DNA of 64,000 nt from Flaveria trinervia (GCA_025506515.1 CM046452.1:43820444-43884443); one strand, 5' to 3'; counted from the first letter of the stretch, positions 23,239-35,571 are shown. The notes: generated from the letters alone by a model not told the origin. Program-made: numbers and translations.

Positions 23239-24389
23239 GAACATGTACAAGATGGACTTGAAAGAAACATCTCCATCCAGAGAAGTTTCATACTTTCTGT
23301 CTAAAGCCAATAGTGATGAGTCTTTCCTCTAGCATAAAAGAATGTGTCACGTAAACTTTTAAACATGAATAAATTAATTAAGAATAATTTAGTAACTAGA
23401 ATGCCAAAGAAAGCGTTTACAAGTGATGACCACTGTGTTGCATGCCTCAAAGGGAAGCAACACAAGGTATCTCACAACCCAAATGAAAGAAACTCCATCA
23501 CTACTCCCCTACACTTGTTACATATGGATCTCATTAGCCATACCAGTGTAATGAGTCTAGGAAGGACCGCTTATTGTTTAATTATCATAGATGACTTTAA
23601 AAGATTCACTTGGGTTTTTTTTTCTTATAACTAAGGATGAGACCCCTAAGATTCTGAAGAATTTCATCTTATAGATTGAGAATCAATGTGATCACAAGGT
23701 CGAAACCATAAGAAATGATCAGGGAACTAAATTTAAGAACCAAATCCTTTATACATTTTATGATGAAAGAGGTATTGCAAGATAATATAGTGCTCCCAGG
23801 ACTCCTCAGCAAAATGGTGTTGCTGAGAGAAGAAACATGATTACTCATTGAAGCTACAAGAACTATGTTGTTTGACTTTAAAATGCCCATCATCTTTTGG
23901 GCAGAGGCAGTTAACATTGTTTGCTTTATGTAAAACAGAGTTTTAGTAGTTAAGACACATGGTAAGATTCCTTATGAACTTTGGCATAAGAGGAAACCTT
24001 TCATTTGTTTTCTCAGGTCATTTGGATGTCCTTGCACCATCTTGAATACCAAAGATCAAATTTCCAAGTTTGATGAGAAATCAGATGATGGACATTTTAT
24101 TGGATATTATTCCCAAGCCAAGGATTATAGAGTATACAATCTCTGAACTAGAGTAGTTGAGGAGTCAGCCAATGTGACTTTCAATGAGCACACTCCTAGT
24201 GTGAAAGGTTCTGGTCCTGATTGGCTGTTTGATCTTGATTTAGTTATAAATTGTTTTGATAAATCTTGTGAGAATGTTTCAGGATCCACAGATATACTAC
24301 CTACAGGTGATCCTGATCCAAGATTTGAGCTGAAAAGACCATCAAGTTACACTACTTCAACTCAAGTTGTCACTAACTTTGCAAATGAA
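23239..24389 (+). pseudogene. copia 1 integrase, broken, cut by copia 2
   Basis: The polyprotein resumes with MYKMDLKETS and LSKANSDESF, then HHCC remnants (HKRMCHVNF; CVACLKGKQHKVSH). The core has LLHMDLISHTSV with the first Asp and YCLIIIDDFKRFTWVFF. Later pieces in shifted frames include NDQGTKF and PQQNGVAERRN-like sequence near 23810, CTILNTKDQISKFD near 24040, and an open 88-codon stretch at 24174. Several stops and frameshifts (23630, 23770, 23850) make it inactive. It is interrupted at 24394 by copia 2 and continues at 32907. Confidence 0.8.
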
Positions 24390-24394
24390 GTTTC
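24390..24394. repeat. Target-site duplication of copia 2, left copy (GTTTC)
   Basis: GTTTC precedes TGTTGGG at 24395 and recurs at 32902-32906 directly after the other LTR. Confidence 0.93.
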
Positions 24395-25314
24395 TGTTGG
24401 GTTTTGTAACAAGTTTATCAAAGCAAGTTTAACCATTTAAACTTCAAAAACACAGCAGATATTAGGGTTTAATGTATGGTTTAAAGTTTAACCATAAAAA
24501 AACCCAACATGGATCATATATATATGTGAAATAGAATGCTATCAAAACCAAAACAACAACCATAGGGTGTTCATAGAAACAACCTTTCAAGCACAAGATG
24601 TTGTAGATGGATGAGATGAAGATGATGATCTTCTTGAATGTCCAGCCCCTAAGAGAGAGAGTCTCAAGTTTGTATACCGACAAGCTCTTCCAAACACCTA
24701 GCTTGTTAGGAAGCACAACACCAAAACTCTCTACCTATGCTTCTTCAAAAAAAACCTAAAATTTTCAGCTTGTTTTAGCCTTGAATCTGAAATTTTCAGC
24801 CTGCATTGAGAGAGTTCTATGCTTGAGTGTGTGTGAGAGAGTGTGTGAGATGATGGAAGAGTGAAAGTGTAGTAAAAGTCTTGCAAAGACCAAGACTAAA
24901 ATGTGTTCCCAATGCCCACTTGGGGCGGCCGAAAACCTCTTTTTAAAATGGATTCCCCTCCATTTTATTTTTCTTATAAAAGTGCACTCTTTTAAACCCT
25001 TAGTTTATAAAATTAAAACATATATTAATTTTCTAACATTAACACACTTTTATTTGTTATTATTTAACCAACTTAAATAATGAAACAAATAATTTCTCAC
25101 GAACAAATTATCCATATAATGTTGTTCTATCACAAAAGTAACATTTTAGAAAACCCATTTTCTAAATTGGTGTCAATATTTATTTATATGATCTCATCAA
25201 CAAATAAATATTTGTTGGTGTTTGTTTGGCTTGTTATTGGGTATGACCCGACTTGGATCATAATGTACTAACCACATCAATCTTGTATGTGTCTTGGGCA
25301 TACAAGATCCAACA
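24395..25314 (-). repeat. Copia 2 3' LTR
   Basis: Bounded on + by TGTTGGGTTTTG and GATCCAACA. On minus it follows the PPT AAATAGGAGAT at 25315-25325. The ORF at 25080-25271 recurs in the other LTR and is not a gene. Confidence 0.92.
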
Positions 25315-25326
25315 ATCTCCTATTTG
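25315..25326 (-). promoter_or_regulatory. Polypurine tract of copia 2
   Basis: On minus, CAAATAGGAGAT directly precedes LTR start TGTTGGATC. Confidence 0.85.
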
Positions 25327-26319
25327 CACAAGATTCATAAAAGATTGATGCAAGCAGTAAAACCGCATAACAATGGTTTACTACCCTTAATACGTATGAC
25401 AAAGTGCCATTCAATAATATCATCCCCTTCAAGTACCTTACTTGAAATGTTTTAGGTGAATCAATCATTTATCCTTTTGTCATAGATGTCATGTTAAAAC
25501 CTAGAGGCACAAAGTGATCATTCCCTATTGATTTAACTTTATCAGGCCTTAGACATCTTACTCTCAACGAATAAGAGGTACAAATCCCATCTTGACTACA
25601 TACGTCTCTCATAATTACCTTATATCATACCTGAACTCAGACTTATGTACTGCCATGTATCAGAACAGCGAAGAACTAAGTCAAAGTATAATATTTGGTA
25701 AATATCAAGACCCAATATGTATCTTAGGTCAGAGGATACCAAAAGATATTCGCCTTTACTCAAAATTACTTATGATCAATCAGGAAGATTCCATGTAGTA
25801 ATATTTGAGATGCAGGTCAATCCAATATTTGTATCCCACAAATATCTATGAACTTTGGTAGCAACCTTTTGCTCTATATTCATCCATATGAATATCTACT
25901 GATCCAAGTTCATAATAGTCTTACCTTCATATTTGTTCCCACAAGTATGAACGATCACGGACGTTCTAAGTAAATGATTTACTCATAGATTTTAAACATG
26001 CAAAATAGGAATATTACTTGAAACACTATAACTAAAGAATTTATTCAAGTGATAAAGGGTTACAATATCTAAATACAAAATTAAAGATCATATCCAGTCA
26101 CTAGAATATTAAAGTCCCATGGCACAAGTATGACTTTCATGCTTTGCCTTTTCAAGAAGCTTCGTGAGTGGATCCACAATGTTTTGATCCGTGTGAACTT
26201 TGCGAATACATATCTTTGCCTTTTCAACTTCATCCCTTATGTAGTTGAATCTCCATTCAATGTGCCTAGTCTTTTAATGAGCACAGGGTTCCGTTATTTG
26301 AGCAATCGTACCCTTGTTA
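25327..26319 (-). other. Copia 2 region between RNase H and the 3' LTR
   Basis: About 1 kb without a long ORF. It includes decayed C-terminal polyprotein sequence and 3' untranslated DNA. The 61-68 aa ORFs at 25277-25468 (-), 25592 (+) and 26130 (+) have no recognised motif. Confidence 0.5.
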
Positions 26320-27507
26320 TCACAAAGAATTTCTAGGGGGGTCAAGAATAGAAGAGACCACCCTTAGATCGGCAATGAATTTCTTTAACCATGCAACTTC
26401 CTGAGCTGCTAATGAAGCGGCGATGTATTCTGACTCTGTAGTTGACAATGCCACCACATCGTACTTAGAGCTCTTCCAAGAGATCGCTCCTCCATTCAAG
26501 ATGAAAATGTAACCCAATTGTGATCGTGAATCATCCCGATCAGTTTGGAAACTCGCATCCGTGTAACCCTTTACTATGAGTTCCTCCTCACCAGATCCAT
26601 AGATTAGGAACGTATCTTTGGTCCTCCTTAGGTACTTAAGTATGTTCTTAACAGCCATCCAATGACTGTTTCCAGTATTTTGTTGGTATTGGCTTGTCAT
26701 GCTCAAAGCGCATGACACGTCCGGCCTAGTGCATATTATTGCATGCATGATGGATCCTATAACAGACGCATACGGGATTCCCTTCATTTTGTCTTGCTCA
26801 TCCTTTGAGCTTGGACATTGAGTCTTACTCAATATCGTTTCTCTTTGAATAGGCACGGTACCTTCTTAGAGTTTTCCATCTTGAACCTTTTCAAGATCTT
26901 GTCAATGTATGCACTTTGATTTAAACCTATCAACCGCCTTGATCTATCCTTATGGATCTTTATTCCTAAAATATAGACAACTTCACCAAGATCCTTAATG
27001 GAGAAATAGCTTCCAAGCCAAGCTTTTACACCCTCCAAGGTTGGAATGTCATTTCCAAATAGTAAAATGTCATCGACATACAATACTAGGAAAGTGATGA
27101 TGCTCCCACTAGCTTTCTTATATACACATGCTTCATCAGCGTTTTTGATGAACCCAAATTTGATTATTTCTTCATCAAAATGGTGATTCCAACTTCTTGA
27201 TGCTTGTTCAATCAATAGATTGATTTCTTTAACTTGCATACTTTGTTAGGATGTTTTTGATTGACAAAACCTTGTGGCTGAACCATATAGACATCTTCCT
27301 CAAGATATCCATTTAGAAAAGCAGTTTTGATATCCATTTGCCAAATCTCATAATCATAATGAGCAACTATGGCAAATAATATCCTAATAGACTTTAGCAT
27401 TGCAACCGGTGAGAAAGTCTCATCATAATCAACCCCTTGAGTTTGAGTGAAACCTTTTGCTACAAGTCTAGCTTTATAAGTATCCAAGTTTCCATGCATA
27501 TTGGTTT
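26320..27507 (-). pseudogene. Copia 2 RT (C-terminal part) and RNase H
   Basis: The order is YKARLVAKGFTQTQGVDYDE, FAIVAHYDYEIWQMDIKTAF, then after a frameshift near 27225 FLVLYVDDILLFGND with the catalytic YVDD. After another near 26840 come KGIPYASVIGSIMHA and RPDVSCALSMTSQYQ. RNase H shows GYTDASFQTDRDD, ISWKSSKYDVVALSTTESEY and EVAWLKKFI. The parts make a normal-length RT/RNase H. The region between WVFKK and the first motif is split by the insert at 27508-27938. Confidence 0.88.
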
Positions 27508-27938
27508 AGTACGGTTGAGTTCTTTCATTCCTCTTCCGAGAGTTACTCATGAAAACCGTCCCTATCTATCAATCAATACAATAGAAGGGCCGGTCAATAC
27601 TAGACAGGAATGAGCGATCTACTCAATCGGCCTTCAAAAAGACCGGATTTTATGCCTTATTTACAGTACAGGGCTTCATCTAGCACTAGTGGAGATACCT
27701 TCTTGATCAATTCATTACTAAATGATGATTCTAGAAATAGGATAGGAGCGAAGCCAGTCGACTATACCGAAGAGGGAGAGGAGAAGGGGGCCTAACGAGC
27801 GGGAAAAGGGATAGCCCTTCATATCGTAGTCTTGCTTAAAAGCCTAAGCTATCGGATGAGAGAGGATATCGGCCAATTCATTCCTATAGTAGAACTCCAC
27901 CCAGAGAGCTGAAAGAGCAAAGAAAGCATAGAAATAGG
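27508..27938. other. Foreign insert in copia 2 RT, probably organelle-derived
   Basis: About 430 bp interrupt the RT reading between WVFKK (right side) and NMHGNLDTYK (left side), where this family normally has only a few residues. The insert is more GC and purine rich than its surroundings, with stretches like GAGGGAGAGGAGAAGGGGGC. It has no LTR or inverted-repeat ends. A 61-codon ORF (27610-27795, +) has no domain I recognise. The style resembles plant mitochondrial intergenic DNA, so a nuclear mitochondrial insertion at a break is my best guess. I cannot search to confirm it. Confidence 0.5.
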
Positions 27939-28438
27939 TCTTCTTGAAAACCCACTTACTTCCAACTATCTTGGAGTTAAGAGGTGGTTCAACCAAGTCC
28001 CATGCTTGGTTGTCATACATAGATTGCATCTCAACGTTCATGGCTTCAATCCATTTGTCACAATCCAAATTGGACATTGCATCACGATGGGTGGTTGGTT
28101 CATTGGAATCTACCACATAGCATCCATCTACGAAAAATCCATATCTTTCAGGTGGATTACTAATTCTACTAGATCTACGAAAATTTTGTGTATATTGATA
28201 AACCATTTGATCATTCTCAACATCCTCATGTTGAGTGCTAGTGTCAACCAAACGTGTATTGGTTTGTGGTTCTTGATCCTCCTCAAGATCCACAGTTCTA
28301 CTGCTAGTTCCTTTCGTAAGGAACTTAGCTTCTAAGAACTCAGCCTTCTTGGCAACAAACTCCTTTTGTTCCAATAGAAATAATATCCCATAGAATCTCT
28401 AGAATATCCAATGAAGATACACTTAGTGGAACGGCTTT
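27939..28438 (-). pseudogene. Copia 2 RT N-terminus and integrase-RT linker
   Basis: The minus reading contains STQHEDVENDQMVYQ, RRSSRISNPPERYGF, AMSNLDCDKWIEAMNVEMQS and AWDLVEPPLNSKIVGSKWVF, the usual start of copia RT. It is continuous with the integrase region, apart from a frameshift around 28440, and stops being homologous at the insert edge. Confidence 0.85.
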
Positions 28439-29110
28439 CTAACTTGTTTGAGGTGGGAGTCTTAACGTAAGCCTCATAACCCTATACTTTAAATATGATA
28501 GTGATGGAACCCTTCCATGCCATATTTCAAAAGGTGTTGTTTCCACTTTCTTGGTTGGGGCCATATTCAAGATACGGGCCGCAGGGAGCAAAGCGAAACC
28601 CCAAAATGATAGAAGAAATGAGCTTCTAGCCATCATAGATCGAACTATATCCAATAGAGTTCGATTTCTCCTCTCGGACACACCATTGTGTTCTGGTGTT
28701 CCAGGTGGAGATAGTTGTGAGACAATACCACAACTTCTAAGATGATCTCTGAAAGCATCACTTAGGTATTCACTTCCTCTATCGGTGTGGAGAATTTTTA
28801 TTTTCTTGTTGAGTTGATTTTCTACTTCATTTTGGAAGATTTTAAACATTTCAAAAACTTCATCTTTGTGTCTTAACAAGTACGCATAACCATATCGATT
28901 ATAGTCGTCGGTAAAGGTAATGAAGTACGTTTCATGGTACCTAGTCATTGGCTTAAAAGGACCACATACATCCGAATGTATGATGCCTAATAAATCTTTT
29001 GCCCTTTCGGATTTGCCACTAAAAGGTGCCTTAGTCATTTTTCCTTGTAAACAAGATTCACACACATCAAATGAATCATATTCACTTGCTTTTAAAAGAC
29101 CATTCTTTTG
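28439..29110 (-). pseudogene. Copia 2 integrase core, well preserved
   Basis: CESCLQGKMTKAPFSG is the end of the HHCC zinc site. The catalytic triad is visible: HSDVCGP (Asp), HTDRGSEYLS (Asp) and PEHNGVSERRNRTLLD (Glu), in one open frame of about 200 codons. Upstream, the His residues of the zinc site are in broken sequence beyond 29110. This is the best-conserved integrase in the window. Confidence 0.9.
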
Positions 29111-30504
29111 AAATGTTTGTATTCATTTCTTGTTTATATGACCAAGACGACAATGCTAAAGATAGGTATCACTCAAATCCAATTTGAGTTTCTTAGTGGT
29201 TGTTTGGTACAATGAGCTATCATATAATGTGTTTTCACGAACCAATTCATAATACCATTAATAGGAATAGCTTTAAAATAAAATATGCCATTTAAATGTC
29301 AAAACATAACCATATTGTCTTAATTGGGTAACATAAATAATGTTCCTAGTCAAACTAGGAGCATACAAAATATTATTCAAAATTGCTTCCAAACCATTTG
29401 GAAGCTTCAAGATGTAGTCCCCCTGGCCTTCAACTTGAACTTTTGCCCCATTCTCCATGTAGAGGCTAACATCCCCTTTCTTGAAGTCCTTACTTCTTTT
29501 GAACCCCTACAATAAGTTGCAAATGTGAGTTCCATATTCGGTATCCAATACCCATGTGTTAGAGGATATTAAATTTAGATCAATATGAATCATGAAAATT
29601 GTACCTGAGGTTTGCCTAGCATCCCTCTTATCTTGCAACTCTTTGAGATGGACTGGGCAATTACTTGCCCAATGTCCAATCTCCCCACACTTAAAGCATG
29701 GATCATTCAAAGCAACCTTTTGCTTCTTCTCCGCTGGTTTTGGTGGTGGCGCTCTTACCACTCCCTTTCCCTTTCCCCTAACGTGTCCCTTACCCTTGTC
29801 AACATTTGCCTTGGGTGCGGGGTGAGGCCTCTTCTTTTTCCTACCTTTATTGATGGTGAGAACGGGTAAAACCCTTTTACCCATGGCTGCCTCGACAGTT
29901 TTGAGCATAAAGTGAAGTTCACTTATGTTCTTGTCCCACCCGTTCATGTTATAATTCATGACAAAGTTGTCAAACCTTTTTGACAAAGAGTTTAGGATCA
30001 AATCCATAGCCAACTCTTTCGAGACGGGACAATTCAGCCTTTCGAGGCGGTCGATGTGGCTTTTCATCTTAAGTACATAAGATGAAACAGATTGGGTGTT
30101 ATCCATACGACACGCATGGAGTGCTCGAACCGTTTCGAAGCGCTTTACCCTTGCTTGTGTTGGAACATTTCCTTCAATTGGGTTATCATGTTGTATGCTC
30201 CATGATGTTCATACTCCTTTTGGAGATTCGGAGTCATACTTGCCAACATGAGGCAAGACACTTGGACCGAGTCTTCAGTGTATTTCACCCAATTATTGTA
30301 AGCCTCCTCATCCTCCTCATTAGGTTGATCGGGAATCGGATCGTCTAAAATATATGATCGTTTCTCTTGCTTGAGAACAAGTCTCAAGTTTTGAAACCAA
30401 TCAATAAAGTTATTATGGTTTAGACACTCCTTTTGGAGAATGGTCCTTAGTGATAGTGAGTGAGCGGACGGGTTATCATTATTTTCATTATTGTTGGTGG
30501 CCAT
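29111..30504 (-). pseudogene. Copia 2 gag and protease, frameshifted
   Basis: Gag starts with Met at 30504 (MATNNNENNDNPSAHSLSLR). It then shows YNNWVKYTEDSV and CLMLASMTPNLQ, and continues after a frameshift near 30140 with SYVLKMKSHIDRLERLNCPV. A basic stretch of Lys/Arg/Gly/Pro precedes the zinc knuckle CFKCGEIGHWASNC. Protease begins WVLDTEYGTHICNLL, where the usual DTG has been altered to DTE, and it continues at 29458 with GLEAILNNILYAPSLTRN. Stops near 29507 and 29270 end the readable parts. Confidence 0.87.
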
Positions 30505-31940
30505 CTACAAAATTTAACAAACTTCAATTTTTTAGTATTTTCGATATTGTCATATTTTAATAATTAAAGCCCCTTTTAAGTGTCTTACCCAATTTTAAAA
30601 TTTTAGAATCCAACGTTACATTTAAATAGTGGCTAGATGACCTTTATCCTATTATTTAAATTAACAAGGTAGTCAACATTTTGACAATTGCAACCCTTTG
30701 CAACTTCTAGAGGTATGGGATCGACTTTAAAACATCATATGTATAGTCGTCATGTTTATCCCATCAACACCTTTATAAACCATATTATAGGTGATTCATT
30801 TAACATAGTTTGCTAATCAAGTTACCCTACTTGCACACACATGTGAGTTTTCCAACATAAGTGGTTAGGTGACCTTTATCCCACAAATATGGTATCCCCA
30901 CCTCAAATCACAAGTTCCCTCAAAATGGTTAGGTGACCTTTATCCCATTAAGAATTTCCAAGTGACTCAAGTGTTGTGCAAAAAGACAGTGTTATTATAA
31001 AAGAAATTTTAAGTTTTCATAATACTAGTTTAGAAAACTCTATGTACCTTATATATGCATGCTTTCACATACAAGGTACCCTATGGTTCACTTTTTAATA
31101 AAACCCCTTTTATTAAAATCATTAATCCTATTAATAACCTTTTATTAACCACTTAATGATAAAGAACCATTAATTTTCAGCTTGTTAAGTTTGTTAATGA
31201 GTTTGTTATGCATATCCAAATATCAACCAACAATCATACAACAAATAACAAAATAAGCGTAATCATACAAACATAAGTGCATAACCATAGCCACTAAGTT
31301 GACCACACTTGTTTTTCATCATAAGTGTTGTCATAAGGTTTTTCCTAAGGGTTAAAATGACACATCAAAATCTATCCATGAACTCCCACTTGAATCCACA
31401 TCCAAATGCTTCAATTGTCCATGTCTTTTGTGTCCTTCTTTGGGTCTTCATCTTGTGCATCTTCTTTTACAAAATCATATCCTAATACAATTTTTCTAAT
31501 AAAAGAAATGCACCTAATCTATTTATTACATAACCAAATGAATAAATAAATTACAACCCAAAATACAAACACAAATATTACAACCCTTACAAGAATCAAA
31601 ACCAACATGACAAACCACAATCAACCAAATCCAAAACACATAAGGTCAAGGCTATGTTATGCACCAAAATATGAAACATATTCAACATCCAAGAACAACA
31701 ATGAACCCCTTTTAATAACCTTAAAGTTCTAGCCAACATGTACCAAAACTTTAGGGTTTTGTCCAAACAACACAATCAACCATTTGATCTTGATCTTTCA
31801 AGGTTTATACTAAAGGATGTAAGATTAAACCTTGAAACATAAGGAATTCATACATCCACAACAAAACACCCCTAATGGGTTGAAAAAGTCCATGAAAACT
31901 AACTTTTCAAGAACGTTTGAAGCATGTATTCCACATAAGC
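30505..31940 (-). other. Copia 2 5' leader with repeated motif
   Basis: About 1.4 kb of untranslated leader between PBS and gag. On + the motif TAGGTGACCTTTATCCC or a close variant occurs at 30629-30652, 30861-30883 and 30925-30948. No ORF of note. Confidence 0.7.
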
Positions 31941-31954
31941 GGCTCTAGATGCCA
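31941..31954 (-). promoter_or_regulatory. Degenerate primer binding site of copia 2
   Basis: On minus, TGGCATCTAGAGCC follows the LTR end AACCCAACA by 1 bp. It resembles the initiator Met site TGGTATCAGAGCC with a substitution and one extra T. Confidence 0.65.
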
Positions 31955-31955
31955 T

Positions 31956-32901
31956 TGTTGGGTTTTGTAACAAGTTTATCAAAGCAAGTTTAACCATTTA
32001 AACTTCAAAAACGCAGCAGATATTAGGGTTTAAAGTATGGTAACAATCTGAAATTTATACCATTTTAAACCATAAACAAAACCCAAGAACATGGATCATA
32101 TATATATGTGAAATTGAATGCTATCAAAACCAAAACAACAACCATAGGGTGTTCATAGAAACAACCTTTCAAGCATAAGATGTTGTAGATGGATGAGATG
32201 AAGATGATGATGTTCTTGAATGTCTAGCCCCCAAGAGAGAGAGCCTCAAGTTTTTATACCCACAAGCTCTTCCAAACACCTAGCTTGTTAGGAAGCACAA
32301 CACCAAACTCTCTACCTATGCTTCTTCAAAAAAAACCGAAAATTTTCAGCTTGTTTTAGCCTTGAATCTGAAATTTTCAGTCTATTTTGAGAGAGTTCTA
32401 TGCTTGAGTGTGTGTGAGAGAGTGTATGAGATGATGGAAGAGTGCAAGTGTAGTAAAAGTCTTGCAAAGACCAAGACTAAAATGTGTTCCCAATGCCCAC
32501 TTGGGGCGGCCGAAAACCTCTTTTTAAAATGGGTTCCCCCCCCCCCCCATTTTATTTTTCTTATAAAAGTGCACTCTTTTAAACCCTTAGTTTATAAAAT
32601 TAAAACCTATTTTAATTTTCTAACATTAACACACTTTTATTTGTTATTATTTAACCAACTTAAATAATGAAACAAATAATTTCTCATGAACAAATTATCC
32701 ATATAATGTTATTCTATCACAAAAGCAACGTATTAGAAAACCCATTTTCTAAATTGGTGTCAATATCTATTTGTATGATCTCATCAACAAATAAATGTTT
32801 GTTGGTGTTTGTTTGGCTTGTTATTAGGTATGACCCGACTTGGATCATAACTTACTAACCACATCAATCTTGTATGTGTCTTGGCCATACAAGATCCAAT
32901 A
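31956..32901 (-). repeat. Copia 2 5' LTR
   Basis: Direct copy of 24395-25314, 946 bp. It ends CCAATA instead of CCAACA on +. It has a run of 13 C at 32536-32548 that is absent from the other LTR. The ORFs at 32362 and 32667 are LTR shadows. Confidence 0.92.
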
Positions 32902-32906
32902 GTTTC
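32902..32906. repeat. Target-site duplication of copia 2, right copy (GTTTC)
   Basis: Matches 24390-24394. Copia 1 resumes after it. Confidence 0.93.
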
Positions 32907-33781
32907 CATCAACATAACAATGACAAATTCCTCTAATATATCCGAGATGCCTTCAAGTTCCAGCTCAGAGGCACAACATTAAGATAAAGAATTTTCAAAT
33001 GTAAAAGATCATGGTGGTGGTGAAAGTGATCAAGAATTTATTGATCCTAATAACCACTCTATTGAAAATAACATCAATGATGTCACACACTCATTGGATC
33101 AAGTTGCACATGATAAGTGTGCTGATGTGGTGGGAGAAACTACATTGCCTTATCTCTCAAAGCAACTTGTTATTATCCCTCAAATTAGGATCCAAAAGTC
33201 TCATCCAACCACAAACATCATTAGAGATGTTGTCTCAGGGGTAAAAACAAGAGGACAAACCCATGAAGCAAATTTTTTTCTTCACTCTTGTTTCTTATCC
33301 CAGATAGAGCCAAAGAAAATTGATGAGGCTTTAAAGGATGGAAGTTGGGTTGAGGCTATGCAAGAGGAACTACTTCAATTCAAAAGGCAAAAGGTTTGGA
33401 GCCTATGTCCTCTTCTTCAAGAGAAGACTACCATAGGAACCAAATGGGTGTTTAGGAATAAGAAGGATGATAGAGGACTTGTCATAAAAAACAAAGCTAG
33501 ACTAGTTGTTCAAGGATACACATAAGAAGAAGGAACTGACTACACAAATGTCTTTGCTCCTATGGCAAGACTTGAAGCTGTTAGAATATTCTTAGCTTTT
33601 TTTGCATCTAAGGATTTCAAGGTCTACCAACTTAATGTCAAGTGTGCTTTTTTTATGGGGTGATTGATGAAGAGGTGTGTGTCAAACAACCACCTGGGTT
33701 TGCTGACCCGAATCATCCTGATTATGTCTGCAGGCTTGATAAAGCTCTTTACGGGCTACACCAAGCACCAAGGAAATGGTA
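32907..33781 (+). pseudogene. copia 1 linker and RT N-terminal half
   Basis: After a serine-rich linker, the 33094-33525 frame gives LHSCFLSQIEPKKIDEALKD, WVEAMQEELLQFKRQKVWSL and IGTKWVFRNKKDDRGLVIKN, then KARLVVQGYT. After a stop come FAPMARLEAVRIFLAF and, in another frame, KQPPGFADPNHPDYVCRLD and KALYGLHQAPRKWY. The reading stops at WY, where a solo LTR is inserted, and resumes at 34309. Confidence 0.88.
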
Positions 33782-34308
33782 TGTGATTTGTGAAGTCGCT
33801 GTATCGATTGACATCCGAGCGTGTTCTTGACGGAAGGGAAAACAAAACCAAGAGACAAACAAGAGAATGAACAATAATAGAATGGTTTCATTGATAAAAC
33901 CTAATGATTACAAGCTCGTTAAATAGAAGAATCACGACTCTTGGTAAGGGGAGATCGAGCATGATCTCCCCTCTCATCCGGCAGCACCTAGGCCCCAGGC
34001 ACACTCCTTAAAACCTTTCTACACAATGAAACTGGTATTTATAGGTGTCCGCCCATATCAGATGCGACTGGGCCCATTCGTACGATTAGACCATGCGTAT
34101 GGTTCAATCGTACGACTGGACCATACTTATGGTTAAGTCTTACGAATGGCCCAATAGCATCTCTCAATCGTATGACTGAGTCTCATTCACATATGCTCCT
34201 GCGAATGACTCAGTTTCATGTGTTTACAACATATCAGGTGTATTACATTAAGCCTAAACTATTAGTCAAGCGAGGGACATGCTATATATGACAATATATG
34301 CTCCAACA
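33782..34308 (-). mobile_element. Solo copia-type LTR inserted in copia 1 RT
   Basis: 527 bp that begin TGTTGGAGCATATATTG and end CACAAATCACA on minus. They interrupt copia 1 exactly between WY and the following RT segment. The interior has several CATTCGTACGATTAG-type motifs and a TATTTATA box. I found no clear 5-bp duplication, so the boundaries may be off by a few bases. Confidence 0.65.
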
Positions 34309-35300
34309 TGATTTTATCTTAGTCTCTCTGTCAGCATGGCTACAAAAGGGGTACTATAGATGGAACTTTATACATAAAAGGTACAAGATATGACTTAATG
34401 CTAGTTTGAGTATATATAGATGACATTATCTTTGGGTCAACTAATCCAAAACTCTGTAAAGATTTTGAGAAGTTGATGAATGATAGATTTGAAATAAGTT
34501 CTATGGGGGAACTTAATTTCTTTCTAGGAATTCAAGCGAGACAAGTTGATAGTGGAATCTTCATAAGTCAAATGTATGTACAAGACACACTTACAAGATT
34601 TAACATGACTGATAGTAAGGTTGCTAAGACACCTATAGCTAGAAACCACTCCCTTGGACATGATCTTAAGGGGGAGTGTGTGGATGAACATCTTTATAGG
34701 GTTATGATTGGCTATCTTATGTACCTTACTACTAGCAGGCCTGATCTCATATTTGCCACATGTATTTGTGCAAGATATCAAGCCAACCCCAAGATGTCAC
34801 ACCTAGTTACTGTCAAAAGGATTTTGAGATGTCTCAAAGGTACTCCAACACATGGACTTTGGTATCCAAAGAATTTTGACTTCAATCTGTATGCATATAT
34901 AGATAGTGGCTTTGGTGGCTGCAACTTGAGTGCAAAGTCTACATCAGGGGGAAGTCAATTCCTTGGTTGAAGGATAGTCTCATAGCAATGCAAGAAGCAA
35001 TCCTATGTATCTGTATCAACTGTTGAAGCTGAATACTTTGTTGCTGCAAGCTTCTATGCTCAAGTGCTTTAGATTAAGAATCAAATGTTGGATTATAAAT
35101 TCAACTTCAAAGAGACTCCCATCCACATAGACAACAACAATTTTATCACTATCGAATCCTATGCAACACTCAAGGAAAAAACACATCAACATCAGGTACC
35201 ATTTGATTAGAGATAAATTTTAAAATGGATTAATCAAACTAGTCAAACTTAACACAAATGAATAATATGTTGATCTGTTCACTAAACCTTTTGATGAGTA
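34309..35300 (+). pseudogene. copia 1 RT C-terminal half and RNase H
   Basis: QHGYKRGTIDGTLYI, then the catalytic region VYIDDIIFGSTN (YIDD), lead into a 165-codon open stretch (34473-34970) with MNDRFEISSMGELNFFLGIQ, SRPDLIFATCICARYQ and VKRILRCLKGTPTHGLWYP. RNase H continues with SGFGGCNLSAKSTSGG and, after frameshifts, VSTVEAEYFVAAS-like sequence near 35020. It ends in a DLFTKPFDE motif at about 35280. It is inactive because of stops. Confidence 0.88.
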
Positions 35301-35430
35301 AAGATTAAATATCTTGTATCAGTTATTGGGATGATTAACTTTGAGCAGCTTTTCTTAAAACTTAATCATATTATTTCTAAAAATATGTGCATCCAAAGTT
35401 GTATATCTTTATCGCTTTCATAAGCCCTTG
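35301..35430. other. Short spacer between copia 1 pol and the reversed LTR
   Basis: 130 bp without coding signal. The downstream ORF and PPT expected after copia 1 pol are missing here, and a same-family LTR in reverse begins at 35431. Confidence 0.6.
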
Positions 35431-35571
35431 TGCAGGACCGTTTAAGGGTTGGTCACTTACAACACAACACACAATGAGGAGAGTTGAGTTAGAACACTTA
35501 ATGGATCAAATGGGGAACTAGCAACCAGTCACACTTTGATACTAAGAAACACAAGTAATAAAGAGACAGAA

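Larger units (their letters stand above)
24395..32901 (-). mobile_element. Copia 2: complete Tnt1-like Ty1/copia element
   Basis: Two direct LTRs (24395-25314 and 31956-32901), a PBS, gag, protease, integrase, RT and RNase H in copia order on the minus strand, a PPT, and a 5-bp duplication make this a structurally complete insertion in copia 1. Coding is broken by several frameshifts and by a foreign insert at 27508-27938. The LTRs differ at a modest number of positions, so the insertion is not very recent. Confidence 0.92.

Noticed and set aside
25080..25271. 63-aa ORF starting MKQIISHEQ, repeated at 32667-32858
   Set aside because: Its two copies are the two LTRs of copia 2; no start context or domain.
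32536..32548. Run of 13 C as a functional element
   Set aside because: Present in only one of the two LTRs of copia 2; more likely slippage or a sequencing effect.
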